DNA of 64,000 nt from the NCBI GenBank assembly GCA_000827265.1, contig KN834771.1, positions 451,330-515,329 on the forward strand, written 5' to 3'. The position numbers were made by a program, and so were the translations under genes. Under the pieces are notes generated by a model. It saw nothing but the letters and a program-made list of their open reading frames with translations, did not search any database and was not told the origin of the DNA. Shown one piece after another: positions 11,673 through 25,000 of the stretch. Positions within the stretch are counted from its first letter, which is position 1; the number at the start of each line of letters is the position of its first letter. Origin of the DNA: Collybiopsis luxurians FD-317 M1 (lineage: Eukaryota > Basidiomycota > Agaricomycetes > Agaricales > Omphalotaceae).

Positions 11673-14374
11673 TTAAGCGTGGTTTTGACGGGCCCAGCGA
11701 GCGGCCTCGACAAGGTTGATGAGGGACGCCTCGGTCTCCTTCCAACCACGGGTCTTCAAGCCACAGTCCTAAATAGAGGGATGAGTATGGAACTTGGCTT
11801 ACGACAGAAAATACTTACAGGGTTGACGTAGAGAAGAGACTGGTCCAGGTAGGCAAGCATGGCCTTGAGACGCTCCTGGATCTCAACATTGCCGGGAACA
11901 CGCGGAGAGTGTACATCATAAACACCTGGACCAATGTTGTTGGAGTAGCCGTAGTGCTTGAAGGTGTTGATGAGCTTCAAGTCACTCTTGGATGCCTCAA
12001 TCGAGATGACGTCAGCATCGAGACGCTGGATCTGAGGGAAGATATCGTCGAAGTCGGAGTAGCAGAAGTGAGAGTGCGTCTGGGTGTGGTCACCGACACC
12101 AGCAGTGGAGAGCTTGAAGGAGTTTCCAGCCCAGTTGAGGTAAGAATTCCAGTCAGCGCGACGAAGGGGAAGCTACAATGAAAAAGTCAGAACCTCGCAA
12201 CGCGGCATCAAATGTTCATATGCCACTTACTCCCTCACGAAGAGCAGGTTCGTCAACCTGGATAGCCTTAATACCGGCAGCTTCGAGATCAATGACCTCA
12301 TCACGAAGAGCGAGAGCGAGCTGCTGAGCCTGAATCTCACGGGAAATGTCGACTCGAGGGAAAGACCAGTTCAAAATAGTCACCGGTCCAGTCAACATTC
12401 CTTTCATGGGTTTGCTGGTGAGGCTCTGAGCATACTTGCTCCAGCGAACGGTCATGGGCTCCTTGCGGCTAACGTCAGAGACAATGATGGGAGGACGGAC
12501 ATAACTACAAGGAGTAAGAGTAAGGACACATCGTTGCGACATCGTTGCAAAACACATACCGAGAGCCGTAAGATTGAACCCAGGCGTTTTGGGTAAAAAC
12601 AAAGCCGGAAAGACGTTCTCCAAAGTATTGGACCATGTCGTTTCGCTCAGGTTCTCCGTGCACCAACAAATCGAGACCAATTCGCTCTTGGAAGCGGACG
12701 GCAGATTCAATTTCCTTCTCGATGAATTTCTCGTACTCTTCCGAGGTGATCTCGCCCTTGCCGAGTTTAGCACGGGCTTGACGGATCTCCTTGGTTTGCT
12801 GGAAACCATGTCAAGACAAAAAAGTAATAGTTTGCAGGAACGGTTAAACTTACAGGGAATGAACCAATAGTAGTGGTAGGGAATTTAGGCAAGCCAAGAA
12901 CCTTCTGGGCCTCGAGACGGGTAGTGAAGGGGCTCTTCCTCTCATACTGGTCGGGGGTGACGGAAGCTACACGCTTACGAACGGAGTCGTCAGAGTTCTT
13001 CTCGAAATCACGGCGCTTAGCTATAGAGGTACGGTTTGCCTCGAGAGCCGCGGCGATGGCAGCATCTTGGGAGCCAGAGACGACGGCCGCAATGGTAGCG
13101 ACTTCGGAAGCCTTCTCGAGGGCAAAAGAGAACCAATCTTTTTGTTCCGCGGTGAGCTTGTCCTCAGAAGCAAGAGTGACGGGAATGTGAAGAAGAGTAG
13201 AAGAGGTGGAGATGATGACACGGTCCTGACCGAGCGCAGAGACAGCTTTTTCACCATATTTGGTAGCGGTAGCAAAGTCAGTTTTCCAGACACTGCGACC
13301 AGACACGACACCGAGCGAAAGAACAATAGGTGTCGAGCTAACGGCGGCGATGGTCTTCTCGAGCTGCTCGGGAGCTCGGTCGAGGTCAATGTGGAGCCCG
13401 GCAATGGGAAGTTTGGCAATGAAGTTGACATTGCTTTCGAGACGGCCGTAGAATGTAGTGAGAAGTAGCTTGGGGCCGGCAGAAACAAGTTCGGGATAGG
13501 CAGAACCATATTGACTTTCGTAGTTGGCACCCTTATCGGTGACAAGGATAGGCTCATCAATTTGAACCCATTCCGCTCCAGCGGTCTTGAGCTCGTTCAA
13601 AAGTTGCTTGTAGACGGGGAGTAATTTAGGAAGGAGAGTGATGGGGTCAAAGTCAGGCTTGGCCTCTTTTGTTGCTTTAGCAATAGCAAGATAGGTGATG
13701 GGACCAAGGACAACAGGTCGGGTGGTGATACCAAGCGCCTTAGCTTCCTTAAATTCTTCCAGAGGCTTGTTGAAGTTGAGTTTGAACTCGACGGTGTCAT
13801 CAAGTTCGGGGACCAGGAAGTGGTAGTTGGAGTCAAACCTATGAATAGTATAATTCAGAAAAAGAACGAGATCGTATCAATTCATCAACCTACCACTTTT
13901 TCATCTCACCAGCAGGGACGTCCACACCGTCCGCCTGACGTCCACGAGCCATAGCAAAGTAGGTGTCGAGGGCAGAAAGTCCTTGACCTTGATATCTCTT
14001 GGGGATCGCATTAAATGCCGCAGAATGGTCAAGAACATGGTCGTAAAGCGAAAAATCGCCACTGCAAGGCAAAGAAAAAAAATTTTTTTTCATCAGATAA
14101 CGATAATCAATGTGATATTCTGACCTGGTCTTACCTGGGGATATAGGTAACCCCACGTTGCTTGAGTTCAGTCCAGTTGGTCTTTTTGACCTCAGCAGCG
14201 ACCTTGGTGACCTCCTCAGCGTTGGTCTTGCCTGCCCAGTAGGCTTCGACGACTTTTTTGATTTCACGGTGTGCACCTGTGAAGATTATCCACAAATTGA
14301 GCTAGCTATCTCAGTCAGATAGGATTGCAAGACTTACCGATACGAGGGAATCCAAGAACACTGGATGCAACCAT
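11673..14374 (-). CDS. MET6: Cobalamin-independent methionine synthase
   Basis: This enzyme transfers the methyl group of 5-methyltetrahydropteroyl-triglutamate to homocysteine, the last step of methionine synthesis, in the cytosol. Eight exons (minus strand): 14374-14338, 14276-14135, 14061-13894, 13838-12854, 12798-12560, 12504-12231, 12172-11819 and 11768-11673. They join in one frame of 764 aa, the usual fungal length. It starts [13 protein letters not shown]. The N-terminal barrel includes [10 protein letters not shown] and the C-terminal barrel begins at [10 protein letters not shown]. Zinc/homocysteine-site features include [17 protein letters not shown], the His in HSHFCYSDF with its Cys, and the terminal CGLKTR Cys. 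All introns are GT-AG and 44-67 nt long. It appears fully intact and is the likely source of the fragment at position 1. Confidence 0.97.
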
Positions 14375-16280
14375 GATGGAAGAAGGGAAGATGGGAGATG
14401 GGGAGGAGATAGAGGTGAATTCGAGTCAGTGACGGTTAAATATTGTTTACGTAAGGCGCTTAAAATTATGGTACGTTCTCGCCAAAGTTTCGCAACATTC
14501 CGCCATCACAAAGTCCGGGTCCACTCAACGGATTTGTTGGTGGAGCTTCACGGTCGCCCCGTTTAGACCAACTCCAGCTCGGCACGGGCATCTCTTTCAC
14601 GATAAGTACGCAGTCATGCACATATGTTGCGTGTTTGAAAGTTATATGCAACTTTCATTGCACGGTTCCACCACAGCGAGCAGAAAGATCACTCTACTCT
14701 TACCTCGACGCGTCCTATCTCGAAATAGTGGGTTGATACTGGCCTTGTCTACAGAAACTGTTTGGCCGCAATACCGAGGAGCCAGTAACCCGTACCCTAT
14801 GGTTTTTCTCTCGCTGTGGTGGCTACAAGTCGACGGCACGTAACAAGTTCACAGATTACAAAGGAAACCATCCGACAAGTATTAAAGAATATTTTGACAT
14901 GTAGAGAACCAATTTATAACGCCTGGTTCACTGCTGGTCAAAGTTAATGAATGTGAGTGCCCGTCCCACACCAAGAGCAAAAATAGGTTAGCATAACTGG
15001 CTTCGAGCTCCATTGCACTCCCACCATTCAATCGCCTCTTTTCCGAGTGGCTGGCCGTGATCAACGTCTGCTTGTTTCCGCAAGATGGCGTATGTGTGTG
15101 AGGAAGGGTGAGTACATGATTGAGAGTCGTTGAAGAGATAACTATGGCCTCGAGTTCAACTCAAGACATCGGAGTCAAAGTTCCTTGAATTCTGATTGCA
15201 CCCACTCTCAAGCCAGATATTTCACTCGGCTTTACCAAGTCTTCACTAGCGTTCCGATGAATTGCTTACATGATGTTGTATGGGCGCATCCACTAACGTC
15301 AACTATCACCTGTGTGGTATCAGGGCAGCATATCCTGTGGACTTTATTAGCCGAATGCTTCTCGTCAAGAATGTAGCTTTTCACATTGATGGTCTAGCAT
15401 TACAAGGCTCGGCATCTCCTGAGATTTACCGATTCCTTCAACGACGGTTTATTGATTCGGTGTCTTCCCATAAAGGACAAACCGTTCCGACCTCACTGAC
15501 TGATCCACATTATGCGAAGCTAGCCATTTCTAACTGAAAGCTTGTTCCTGTTTCCGTCATGGGCTAGCAGAAGGGGAAGCTCTTTGATCGCACTGTGGGG
15601 TCACCTTCAAGTTTTGAAAACTACCACCTGAAAATGATTGCACTAAGTCTCTCGAAACAGTATGGACCGAAGGAAACACAGATGACTTTCCCTCGTGATT
15701 CTGAAGGGGTTGGCGGCGCTACGGATTGAAATATCGACGAACAGGGGCTACGAGTTTAAAATACTCCTTCAAACAGCTGCATGTAAATCGCCCCTTCCCC
15801 TTCTACATAGCCATATCTTTCCGGAGCATTATTGCAGTCCACTTTCAATCAGGGCTCCAGGTTAGATTCCAAGAACGCTTAACTGCGACTTCGTCCTGGA
15901 CCATTTGGCATGCTCTAGATTCGCCCAGTGAGAAATATACTGTAGATTGCAGGAACGAACGCCGCTGACAGCGTTTGAACGACGTTTCCCTCCTGCTTCT
16001 GAATGCCTGTTCAAAATTTTGAGGGCAGTAGTACGACTTCATTGATACAGTGACTTACCAAGTAATTCAGGAATGGTGTACGAATATGAAATCCTGACAT
16101 TTGAGTACATAATGAATACATCTCTGCCTGCTTGCAGAACCCACGTTATCAATTCTCTGGATCTCTTCCATTCTTTCTTCCAATTGGTACATAGGCTGCT
16201 CCCGCGAATGACTGGTACTTAGCTCTGGCGTCTGTCGGCAATACTAGTAGCCTCAGCTGTCTCCAAAACAGATACTTACT
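14375..16280. other. Intergenic region upstream of MET6 and the 7TM array
   Basis: It includes the MET6 promoter side. An 85-codon frame at 15280-15537 has no recognisable similarity. I see no supportable gene. Confidence 0.4.
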
Positions 16281-17082
16281 CTCGGATGAGCAGAATTGAC
16301 GTTTCATTTCCATTTCTTTGGGGCGGTTCGATTCTGCATTCTTAGTGTCTCGATCGCAAGAACCTTGGGTCCTGAATCTTGCCGGAATTGAAAAACATTG
16401 TAATTGCATACCCCGGTGAGCTAGTATTGTCGTCTGAAGAATTTTACCATCCAAGAGTCGATGCTGCGGTACGTGGCTTTTGTGCCCAATAGTACCAGTC
16501 ACTTGGCGACAGTTTCCTTTAATTCCTAGCTCGAGCGCTAAACAGCGCATTGTCATAGACGGCGTACTCCTTAGAATTCTTCAAATCCACCCCGCGGCTA
16601 CAGGAATGCAGTCAATTGGATATTTCAAGCACTCCTTGATTGGCATTCTGCCCCATCGACAACTACATTTTGTACTCTCAAGGAGCCAAGAATACCAGAC
16701 AATTTTTATTAATCCCAGTACGGACCAGAGAAAAGACGCAATTCAGATCCAGATCCAGCTTTCTATATTTGAAGCGCAACAACGAGACCAATAATGGTCA
16801 AGCACGGTGCCTACTTTCAGTGAACGATTAATGCGTCCGAAGCACAGAGCTTTCAGCTAAGATGGCAACCGACGAGCAGGATACCTCATTGAAAGCACGA
16901 GTACGGAAAGTATTTTAGACAGGGTTGGAAGGAGAACCCAAAAACTTTATCCGCACACATAACTCCGACATTCCTAAACTCGCCTCACCCTGTCCATAGA
17001 GTTTGAAAAATTTCGCCTGTGCCAATCTATGCGTATTTAAAGACGGATGGGACATGGCATAAAGGGACGCAGTTGCAATGCT

Positions 17083-17088
17083 TATAAG
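17083..17088 (+). promoter_or_regulatory. TATAAG box of 7TM copy B
   Basis: CTTATAAGAA lies 93 nt upstream of the ATG and is conserved in spacing in all five array copies. Confidence 0.55.
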
Positions 17089-17175
17089 AAAGCATTGGTG
17101 GCGAACGATATCTTTCTCCAGCTCATACCGGACGATCTTCTCGTGTACTGCATAGGACCTACCAAAGGGTTAGTT

Positions 17176-18539
17176 ATGCTTTCGAAAATTCATATTGGCA
17201 TAAACGCCAATCGGGGTGAGTTCATACCTATGTCGAATATGAATCGCAGCTTTGATCCTCACTAATTTCTGAATTACCCACTTTCACCTACTGAGTAGTG
17301 TGTGTGATCGTTTTTCTGGTCATTGTGCTGGTTACCATTCTGGCAAGAATATGCATTCGCTCTCGTAATCGGCGGTTATGGTGGGATGATGGCTGTCAGT
17401 TCACGCCGCAATCTTTCGCTATTTTCTCTTACTCACCTCTCAATTTAGGCGCCTTTTTGGCCACTTTGTTCACAGTGTTAATGTACGTAGGAGAATTTTT
17501 AGCTGATAATACAGCAGGTGAATTTCATTCCCCTGTCCCACTATCAAAAAACTCACGTTGTCGCAGTGCCGACCTCACCCAATGCCCATCGACTCAAGAT
17601 CATCCAATTTTGGTCAGGAAGTCGAGCACGGTAGTTGCATTCCGTGAGCTGAATCATATACACAGGATTATTCTGATACCCTACAGCTTTGCGATCTGGT
17701 AAGCCATGGCGGCAGAAGCCTGAGTATGTTAGAGCTACCGTCGCAGATGCCGCTGACCCAGGAATTTGATCTAGGTCAGCTAAAATCACCTTGATGCTGT
17801 CAATTGTTCGTCTCATCCCGACCTTCTTCATCCTACGGAGAGTATCCGAATTGGCTTCCATCGGGTTCCTTTTGATGGGTATAAGCATCACCACAACTAA
17901 AACGTATATCTGTGCCTCCAACGTTTCCTGGTACAAATTACCAAATCCTCTATGTAAAGGACTCAACAACACAATACTCGGGACGGTAGAGCTCATAAGT
18001 AAGCCCTTCTCACCTTTCCTGCTCGCAGTAATGGCCTTGACTCATCTCCCCGAACTAGTGTATGTTGCCGCGGATGTTGCACTTCTATTCATACCGCTGC
18101 GGCTGCTATACCACGTCAGCCTCTCAAGAGATAAAAAGAGGTATGCAGTAAGCGTACCGTAAAGTAAATACTTCGGAGCATATGTGAACTGACAGATCCA
18201 TATGTTTCAGGATGCTCATTTTCATGTTCAGTGTCAACCTGATCACCAGCGCGATTTCGATTCTACATGCGATACTTCTGATAGGTGATGCTTGGAGCTT
18301 GTTAGCTGTGACCGTCGAAGTCCAGGTGAAAATGATCACTCATAGCTATGAACAATTTATCCTTACTATTGCTTTAGCTCGGGACAGCACTCGTAGCGGC
18401 CAATCTGGCTGTCATTGTGCCTTACTTCTATCGAATGATCAACCCTGAGGGAGATTTCGATAGCAAGCCCTTCACGTACTATCGAAGTGTCCAGCCAGAT
18501 GGGGGTGTTCGTATGCGACGAGTGGCGGACCTAGTATAG
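17176..18539 (+). CDS. Fungal rhodopsin-domain 7TM protein, copy B (tail cut by a nonsense codon)
   Basis: Exons: 17176-17215, 17299-17394, 17449-17517, 17567-17612, 17666-17698, 17775-17998, 18059-18140, 18211-18325 and 18378-18539, giving 288 aa in one frame. A short N-terminus (MLSKIHIGINANR) precedes TM1. Landmarks are RNRRLWWDDG after TM1, LSIVRLIPTFF, TYICASNVSWY, AADVALLFIPLRLLYHVS, MLIFMFSVNLITSAIS and NPEGDFDSKPFTYYRSVQ. This layout matches the fungal rhodopsin-domain membrane family (PF20684-like), whose biochemical role is unknown. At 18537-18539 a TAG replaces the sense codon found in copies C-F (CAG in D), removing about 75 residues of Ser/Thr-rich cytoplasmic tail. The lost tail frame remains open to 18764. 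Confidence 0.8.
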
Positions 18540-19613
18540 GACATTCACTCGATAAATGTGCCTCAAATGTCTATTGGCGCTACAGTTCGTCTTCCGGAAT
18601 CTGACACGGAAACAATCTCAGCAAATGTTTCTGCCCCGAGCGGTAAAGATTCTCAGCCAGACCGACTTCATCAATCATCTTTTGCTTCCTTTAATTCGGT
18701 CCCTCCTCCTGTAGATGAAGTGCCATTAAAGTCACAATGTCCCTCGGTGCAGCGTAATTCGTAGCAGTCTTTTCTTCGTTTTTGAATCTGACACAATGTA
18801 ACATAAACATACCTATTTGCTGTATGTTATAATCTTTATATAAGTAGCCGTAAATCTTGAATGAAGGAAATTGACCTCAAAAACTTCAGCCGTGCTAATT
18901 GTGGTGTTAGAATGCGTTCGAGACGCGCTCGGCCCGCCTGGCGCCAATAGTCACAGTCATGTGACGCTTCTCGTTAGGAGTTCAATTCCCGCCAGTACCT
19001 TGGCGACATTTTCCTATTAATTTCCTAGCTCAAGCGCTCAAAAATATCAGTATCGCATTGTAATAGATGGTGTTAATCCCTTTTGGCCCGCGTACTCTCT
19101 GTGATCGAGTCCTTTTGACACTCGCTAGAATTTCGCCTAAACTTAAAAAGAGATTTTCAAGCATTTCTTGATTGGCATCCTGCCCCATTTGCTACTACAT
19201 GTTTCAATTTAAAGGAATGAGTTATTAGCACGGGTTCGCATTGGGCTAGACCATCAGATAGCAATTTCAGTTTCAATTTTATGTTTGGGGTGCGAAAATG
19301 AATGCAACCATCAGCGGTCGAGTGCGGGGTGTGGGGTGCCTGCTTTAAGTAGCTGGTGAATGCTTCCGGAGCCGAGTTCACGGTCAGGATAGCAACCGAG
19401 TAGCAGGATCTCTCATTGAACACGAGTATGTGCATACATCTACTGAGAGGGTTTCTAGACAGGCTTAGAAAGAACAACCCTAAAACTTTAACCACATATC
19501 TCTGGAATTCCTGACCTCCCTTTACCCTGTCCGTAAAACATGAAACCCGCCTTCAATTGCATTCAAGGGCGGACTGGATGTGGCATGAAGGGTCACAGTT
19601 GCACTGCAGTGCT

Positions 19614-19619
19614 TATAAG
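19614..19619 (+). promoter_or_regulatory. TATAAG box of 7TM copy C
   Basis: It lies 94 nt upstream of the ATG, in the same context as the other array copies. Confidence 0.55.
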
Positions 19620-19707
19620 AAACCATTCATGGAGAAGGATATCCTTGAACTTATACCTGACGACTCTCTTCGTGTCCTGCATAATAGCTTATACCAAAGG
19701 GCAAGTC

Positions 19708-21319
19708 ATGCTTTCGACGATTCATATTGGCATAAACGCCAATCGAGGTGAGTTCGTACCAATGCCGAGAATGAGACTGCAACTTCGATGCTCACTAATT
19801 TCTGGATATCCCACTTCGTCTATATGCAGTGGTTATTATTGTCTTTCTGGTCATTGCCCTGGTTACGATGCTGGCGAGGATAACCATTCGTTCTCGTAAT
19901 CGGCGGTTATGGTGGGACGATGGCTGTCAGTGTTCATGCAGCCTCGATTTCTTGCCGTTTCCTCTTACCCTTTTTATTCTTACTCTTCTATCGAGTCTAG
20001 GTGCCTTTTTGGCCACCTTGATTGCAGGTTTAATGTATGTAGGGGAATCCCTAGCTGATAATACAGCAGGTATATTTTATTCCCTGGTCGCACTCTCTAA
20101 AGACCTCACGTTGTTGCAGTGCCGGCCACACCCAAAGCTCGTCGACTGAAGATCATCCAATTCTGGTCAGTAATTGCAGCGCAGGAGTTTCATTCCGTGA
20201 GCTGAAATATATGAACAGGATTATTCTTGTATCCTACAGCTTTTCCATTTGGTGAGCCTTCTCGGCGAAAGCCTCAAGCATGTAAGGTTTCATGTTGCAG
20301 TTGTCCCTGACCTGGTAACTTGATCCAGGCTAGCTAAGATCACCTTGATGCTGTCAATAGTTCGTCTCATTCCAACTTTTTTTACCCTCCGGAGGGTATC
20401 AGAGTTGGCTTCCATCGGGTTATTTGTGATGGGTATGAGCATCTCAACGACGAAAATCTACATCTGTGCCTCCGACATTTCCTGGTACAATTCGCCAAAT
20501 CCTCTGTGTAGGGCCCTTAGCAACACAACACTCGTGACAGTAGAACTCATAAGTAAGCCCTCTCTATCTTTCTTACTCGCAGCAATCGCCTTGGCTCATC
20601 TCCCTGAACCAGCGTATGTTGCCGCAGATGTTATACTTCTAGTGATACCGTTGCGGCTGCTATACTATGTCAGCCTCTCAAGAGATAAAAAGAGGTATGC
20701 AGTACGCTTACCGTAAAGTAAATACTTCGGAGCATATGTGAACTGACAGATCCGTATGTTTCAGAATGCTCATCTTCATGTTCAGTGTCAACTTGATCAC
20801 CAGCGCCATTATGGTTTTTCATGCTGTACTTTTGATAGCTAAAGCTTGGAGCTTGTTAGCCATGACTATCGAAGTTGAGGTAAAAAAACTAACTTGACCC
20901 TGTGGATAAATTTCTCTTACATAGAAGCGCTTCAGATCGGGACAGCACTCGCAGCGGCCAATCTGGCTGTCATTGCGCCTCATTGCTATCGAATGGTCAA
21001 CCCTGAGGGAGACTTCGATAGCAAGCCCTTCACGTATTATCGAAGTGTCCAGCCAGATGGGGGTGTTCATATGCGTCGAGTGGCAGACCTAGTAACAGAC
21101 ATTCGCTCGACAAATGTGCCTCAACTGTTTTTCAGTGCTATAGATCCGGTTTCTACGACTGTGCGCCTTACAGAATCTGACACGGAAACAACATCAGCGA
21201 ATATTTCTGCCTCGAGCGGTATAGAAAGTAAAAATTCTCAGCCAAACCTTCTCCATCAATCATCTTTTGCTTCTTATAGTTCGGTCCCTCCTAGAGATGA
21301 AGAGCCAATAAAGCCCTAA
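19708..21319 (+). CDS. Fungal rhodopsin-domain 7TM protein, copy C
   Basis: It has the same nine-exon structure as copy B, starting at the ATG of MLSTIHIGINANR and ending at TAA 21317-21319. The exon landmarks are present: TM1 exon with ARITIRSRNRRLWWDDG (about 19830-19924), LSIVRLIPTFFTLRRVSELA (about 20350), IYICASDISWYNSPNPLC, AADVILLVIPLRLLYYVS, NPEGDFDSKPFTYYRSVQ (about 21000). The cytoplasmic tail is full length and rich in Ser/Thr (SDTETTSANISASS). All splice sites look intact. It is a predicted integral membrane protein with seven helices; ligand and function are unknown. Confidence 0.85.
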
Positions 21320-22384
21320 TATCCCTCGTTGCAGCGAGATTTGTAGGAATCTTTTTCACCTTTGAATCTGACACAATGTAAAATTATTGTGTAAATACCT
21401 ACAGATTTTGGATGAAGGTGTTAAGCTGTAATCCTAATTAAGTACACTTGACCTCAGAACATATGACAAGTTCTCAGGGTTGTACCGTATTCAAAGAATG
21501 TAAATACTACTGTAAATGGGAGATAGTTTAGGAAGAAAGTAAAGAAGAAAAGGATGAAACAGTTACAAAAAGATATCCGCATGGAAATAGAACAGGAACT
21601 ATACAACCGTTATGCTTCTGTGGAGAGCTATCCCGACACGCCACAGGACACCCATAGCACTCACATGACTCGACGCATCTACGCGTCGTTATGCGTGAAA
21701 GCCTCCGATCTAACAGAAGGAAATTGACTTTAAAGATTCAGCCATGCTAGCTGTAGTGTAGAACGCGTTCGACCACGCCAACGAGTAACAGTGATGTGAC
21801 ACTCCTTGACCATCAAAAATTTTATTCAATAATGTACTCTTAGAACATGGAGCGTTTCACATTGCAAATATTTTGTAAGTATTGCTCTAAATTTTGATAT
21901 ATCATGCCCTCAGATCTCATCAAAAGCTCAACGTTGGTCACATCAAACTGGTGTCTGACACCAAGATTTACTCTACAGAAGGACCTTCATGTTCGGGTAG
22001 GCGTGTTCATTTCTGTGGTTGCTACTACATAAGTATTTCTCACATTCTTTTCATCATTTCCTTCAGTGTACATACTGGCCACATAACAGAGGGCAATATG
22101 AGGCATCAGAATGTATTGATCCTCATTTTTTAAGGGCTTATTTTATTTTTATAAGGGCAGCAAGCATGTATAACTTTGCCCACTTGACTTTGAGTATACT
22201 TGATCCACTTGAGACCAGATTTTCTTTAGTTGTTATGAATTTGATTGCCTGCTGCAAGATCCCTCATCATATTTTTCTTATCTTTTCTCAAACTAGTGCA
22301 AAGATTTCAAAAAAGTCTGTTTCATTCTGATTAGGCAAGACAATGTATGTCTTGGATTATACCAAGTCATCAGGAAAAATGGTC

Positions 22385-22815
22385 TGAGCCTCAGGTTACC
22401 TAGGAGGCAACCTGGAGCAACCTGAGGGACCTGGGTGACCTAGGTGACCTGTGCANNNNNNNNNNNNNNNNNNNNNNNNNNNNNNNNNNNNNNNNNNNNN
22501 NNNNNNNNNNNNNNNNNNNNNNNNNNNNNNNNNNNNNNNNNNNNNNNNNNNNNNNNNNNNNNNNNNNNNNNNNNNNNNNNNNNNNNNNNNNNNNNNNNNN
22601 NNNNNNNNNNNNNNNNNNNNNNNNNNNNNNNNNNNNNNNNNNNNNNNNNNNNNNNNNNNNNNNNNNNNNNNNNNNNNNNNNNNNNNNNNNNNNNNNNNNN
22701 NNNNNNNNNNNNNNNGACCTAGGTGACCTGTGCAACCTGGGTGAACCTCAGGTAACCTAGGAAATGCCAATATCCTGGGCAAACCTCAGGTATCCTTGGG
22801 ATACCTGAGGAGTGA
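22385..22815. repeat. CCTGAGGTAACCTAGGTGACC-type repeat block around the gap
   Basis: Overlapping short palindromic words (CCTAGG, CCTGAGG, AACCTGGG, GGTGACC) recur on both sides of the Ns and again at 23295-23420. The pattern probably collapsed the assembly. Confidence 0.7.
22456..22715. other. Assembly gap of 260 Ns
   Basis: Unresolved bases inside the repeat block. Confidence 0.99.
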
Positions 22816-23294
22816 TGCTGTAAATATTACCAAATAAGGCAAAATTATATTGAATATATATACCTATGCTTTAATCTATCCTAAATGCATGACAAGGACA
22901 CCTTCTTAGTTGTAGATAACTCATAGAAACTGAAATTTGACATAAGTCACATGATGCAACTCTGTGAGCTGTCTACAATCAAAATAATTTTCATATGGTC
23001 AAAACAAGTATATCACAATTATACCATACTATATACACACTATATGTACATGTATAAGCTCTTTACTGTACTGAAATACTGTACTTGAGTATATTAAGTT
23101 AATACTAGTATACTGTAATACATTATAAAGTATAATACCTGATGAAAATGTACATCATATATACTATACATAAAATATGTACAAGTTCAATACTACTACT
23201 ACTACTATACAAGTACAATAGCTCACTATATACAGTAGAATAGAGTGCGGACAGTAATATATAAAGATATATTATTTTTACTTATTAACCCTTT

Positions 23295-23420
23295 ATGCAA
23301 CCTGGGGTAACTTCAGGTAACCTGAGCCAACCTGAGCCAACCTGGGGCAACCTGAGACAACCTAGGACAACCTAGGGCACCCTAGGATATAGGGGTTGGA
23401 CTGTGGAAACCTAGGTAACC
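23295..23420. repeat. Second CCTGAG/CCTAGG repeat block
   Basis: Runs of AACCTGGGGTAACTTCAGGT-like and AACCTAGGACAACCTAGGGC-like units, of the same family as the block around the gap. Confidence 0.6.
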
Positions 23421-25000
23421 TAAGTACTTGAAGTGTCCTATGCTTCTTAGGTTTCTTGAGGTTGTTATAATTTAGCTATTTTTCCTGATGAGTGAGCTTG
23501 TGAAGTAGATACATCATTGCATATGCCCTGTCTGTTTACTCACCTGGAAAGGGCTGAACCAATGGGTGACCAGCATGGACACCCAATCAACTGCGACAAA
23601 GTAATTTTCACACTGATGCTAAATCACGATCTCACATATTGCCCAGTCCATGACTCCATGCAGTGTGATAGTACAGTGGCAGAGTATCCCTTGTACTTCT
23701 TGAAATAGATAAGATTTGAGTTGATTAACAGCAGAGAATGTTGAATGTTCTGACTGGATACAGTTACTGGAACATTACTGGAACATTATACATCAATGTC
23801 AAGCAAAGAACAAGTTCCTTTCAAGTAACTTAATTGAATTGAAAAAGTAACTTGACAAGTTACTTTGCTCACAGTCAACATTAGCGGGCATGCCAATAGA
23901 CCATTTTTTCATCAGTTATGCACAAAACATGAGCTGTCCATTCCCAGTCTTAATAGTAAGGAGGCACAAAATTCACCACCCAAAAACTCGACATTCCATT
24001 ATATTCCATGCACTTGTAACTAGCTATACAGACTTACTGTACATACATACATGAATTTTGACATACATATATGAATTTTGACAGACCTTAAGTTTGAAAG
24101 AAAGACATATTATAGTTCACATCATCAATCCTGCAGATCTCACATTTCTTTTTTCCATTTGATATATATACCCTTCCTGCAAATATCCATTGAAACTGAG
24201 TAGCTATGGATCTAATCATTGCAGGTACTCAGATGAGCAGAACTGGTGATTGATTCCTATTTTTTCTCGCTCTCTGATTGCATATCCTTAGCATCTCAAT
24301 TGGAAGAGCTTTGGAAGTCTAGATCTCACCAGAACTGACAAACCATGCTATGATTCAGTGCCCAGCGTTGTCACCTGATCCACAATCACAGAGCCCTGAT
24401 GAAATTTCATTTAGTACTGCCGCGGCTTAGCCGAAGGCCCCTGCGGCTTAATTTGAATATTACATTTTTTTGTACGAGGATATCCCTTGTGGTTTTAACC
24501 TATGCACTGTAGGCTTCTCATGTTTAAGCCCTTTTGACACTAACAATATCGTAAAAGTAAGACCCGTAACTCAGGTTTTATTAACGAAACACTGATCGGA
24601 GCCGTGGCTCAGCTCAAGCCGGGCTCCATAAATTCCCTCCACTTGCAAGTTCCATACATCATGAGGTGAAAAAATTTAGAATGGGCCCGGGCTGAACGGT
24701 CATCAGATAGGACGTAGTACAGATTCAGTTTGAATTTTTCTATCCTTGGAGTGCAAAAATGGACGCAACCATCAGTAATCGAGCGCGGGGTGCCTGCTTT
24801 CAGTAGCTGGTGAATGCTTCCGCAATAGAGTTCACAGTTAGGATGGCAACCGACGAGCAGGATCTCTCATTGAACACGAGTACATACTGAAAGGACTCTT
24901 TATAGACAGGCTTGGAAAGAAAAACCCTAAAACTTTAACCACATATCTCCGGAATTCCCGACCTCCCTTTACCCTGTCCATTGAACATGAAAATTCCTCC

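Larger units (their letters stand above)
21820..24220. other. AT-rich insertion between array units C and D, with assembly gap
   Basis: Array similarity stops near 21800 and resumes near 24215. The interval is AT-rich with short TA- and TAC-rich runs, has no coding potential I can recognise, and carries an N gap flanked by CCTGAGG/CCTAGG-type repeats. It is probably a mobile or satellite-like insertion. I found no clear target duplication. Confidence 0.5.

Noticed and set aside
12216..13560. Alternative-frame ORFs of 179-197 codons on the minus strand
   Set aside because: Shadows of MET6 exons; the true spliced frame matches methionine synthase throughout.
15280..15537. 85-codon plus-strand ORF
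   Set aside because: No similarity recognised, no splice partners, and no promoter signal.
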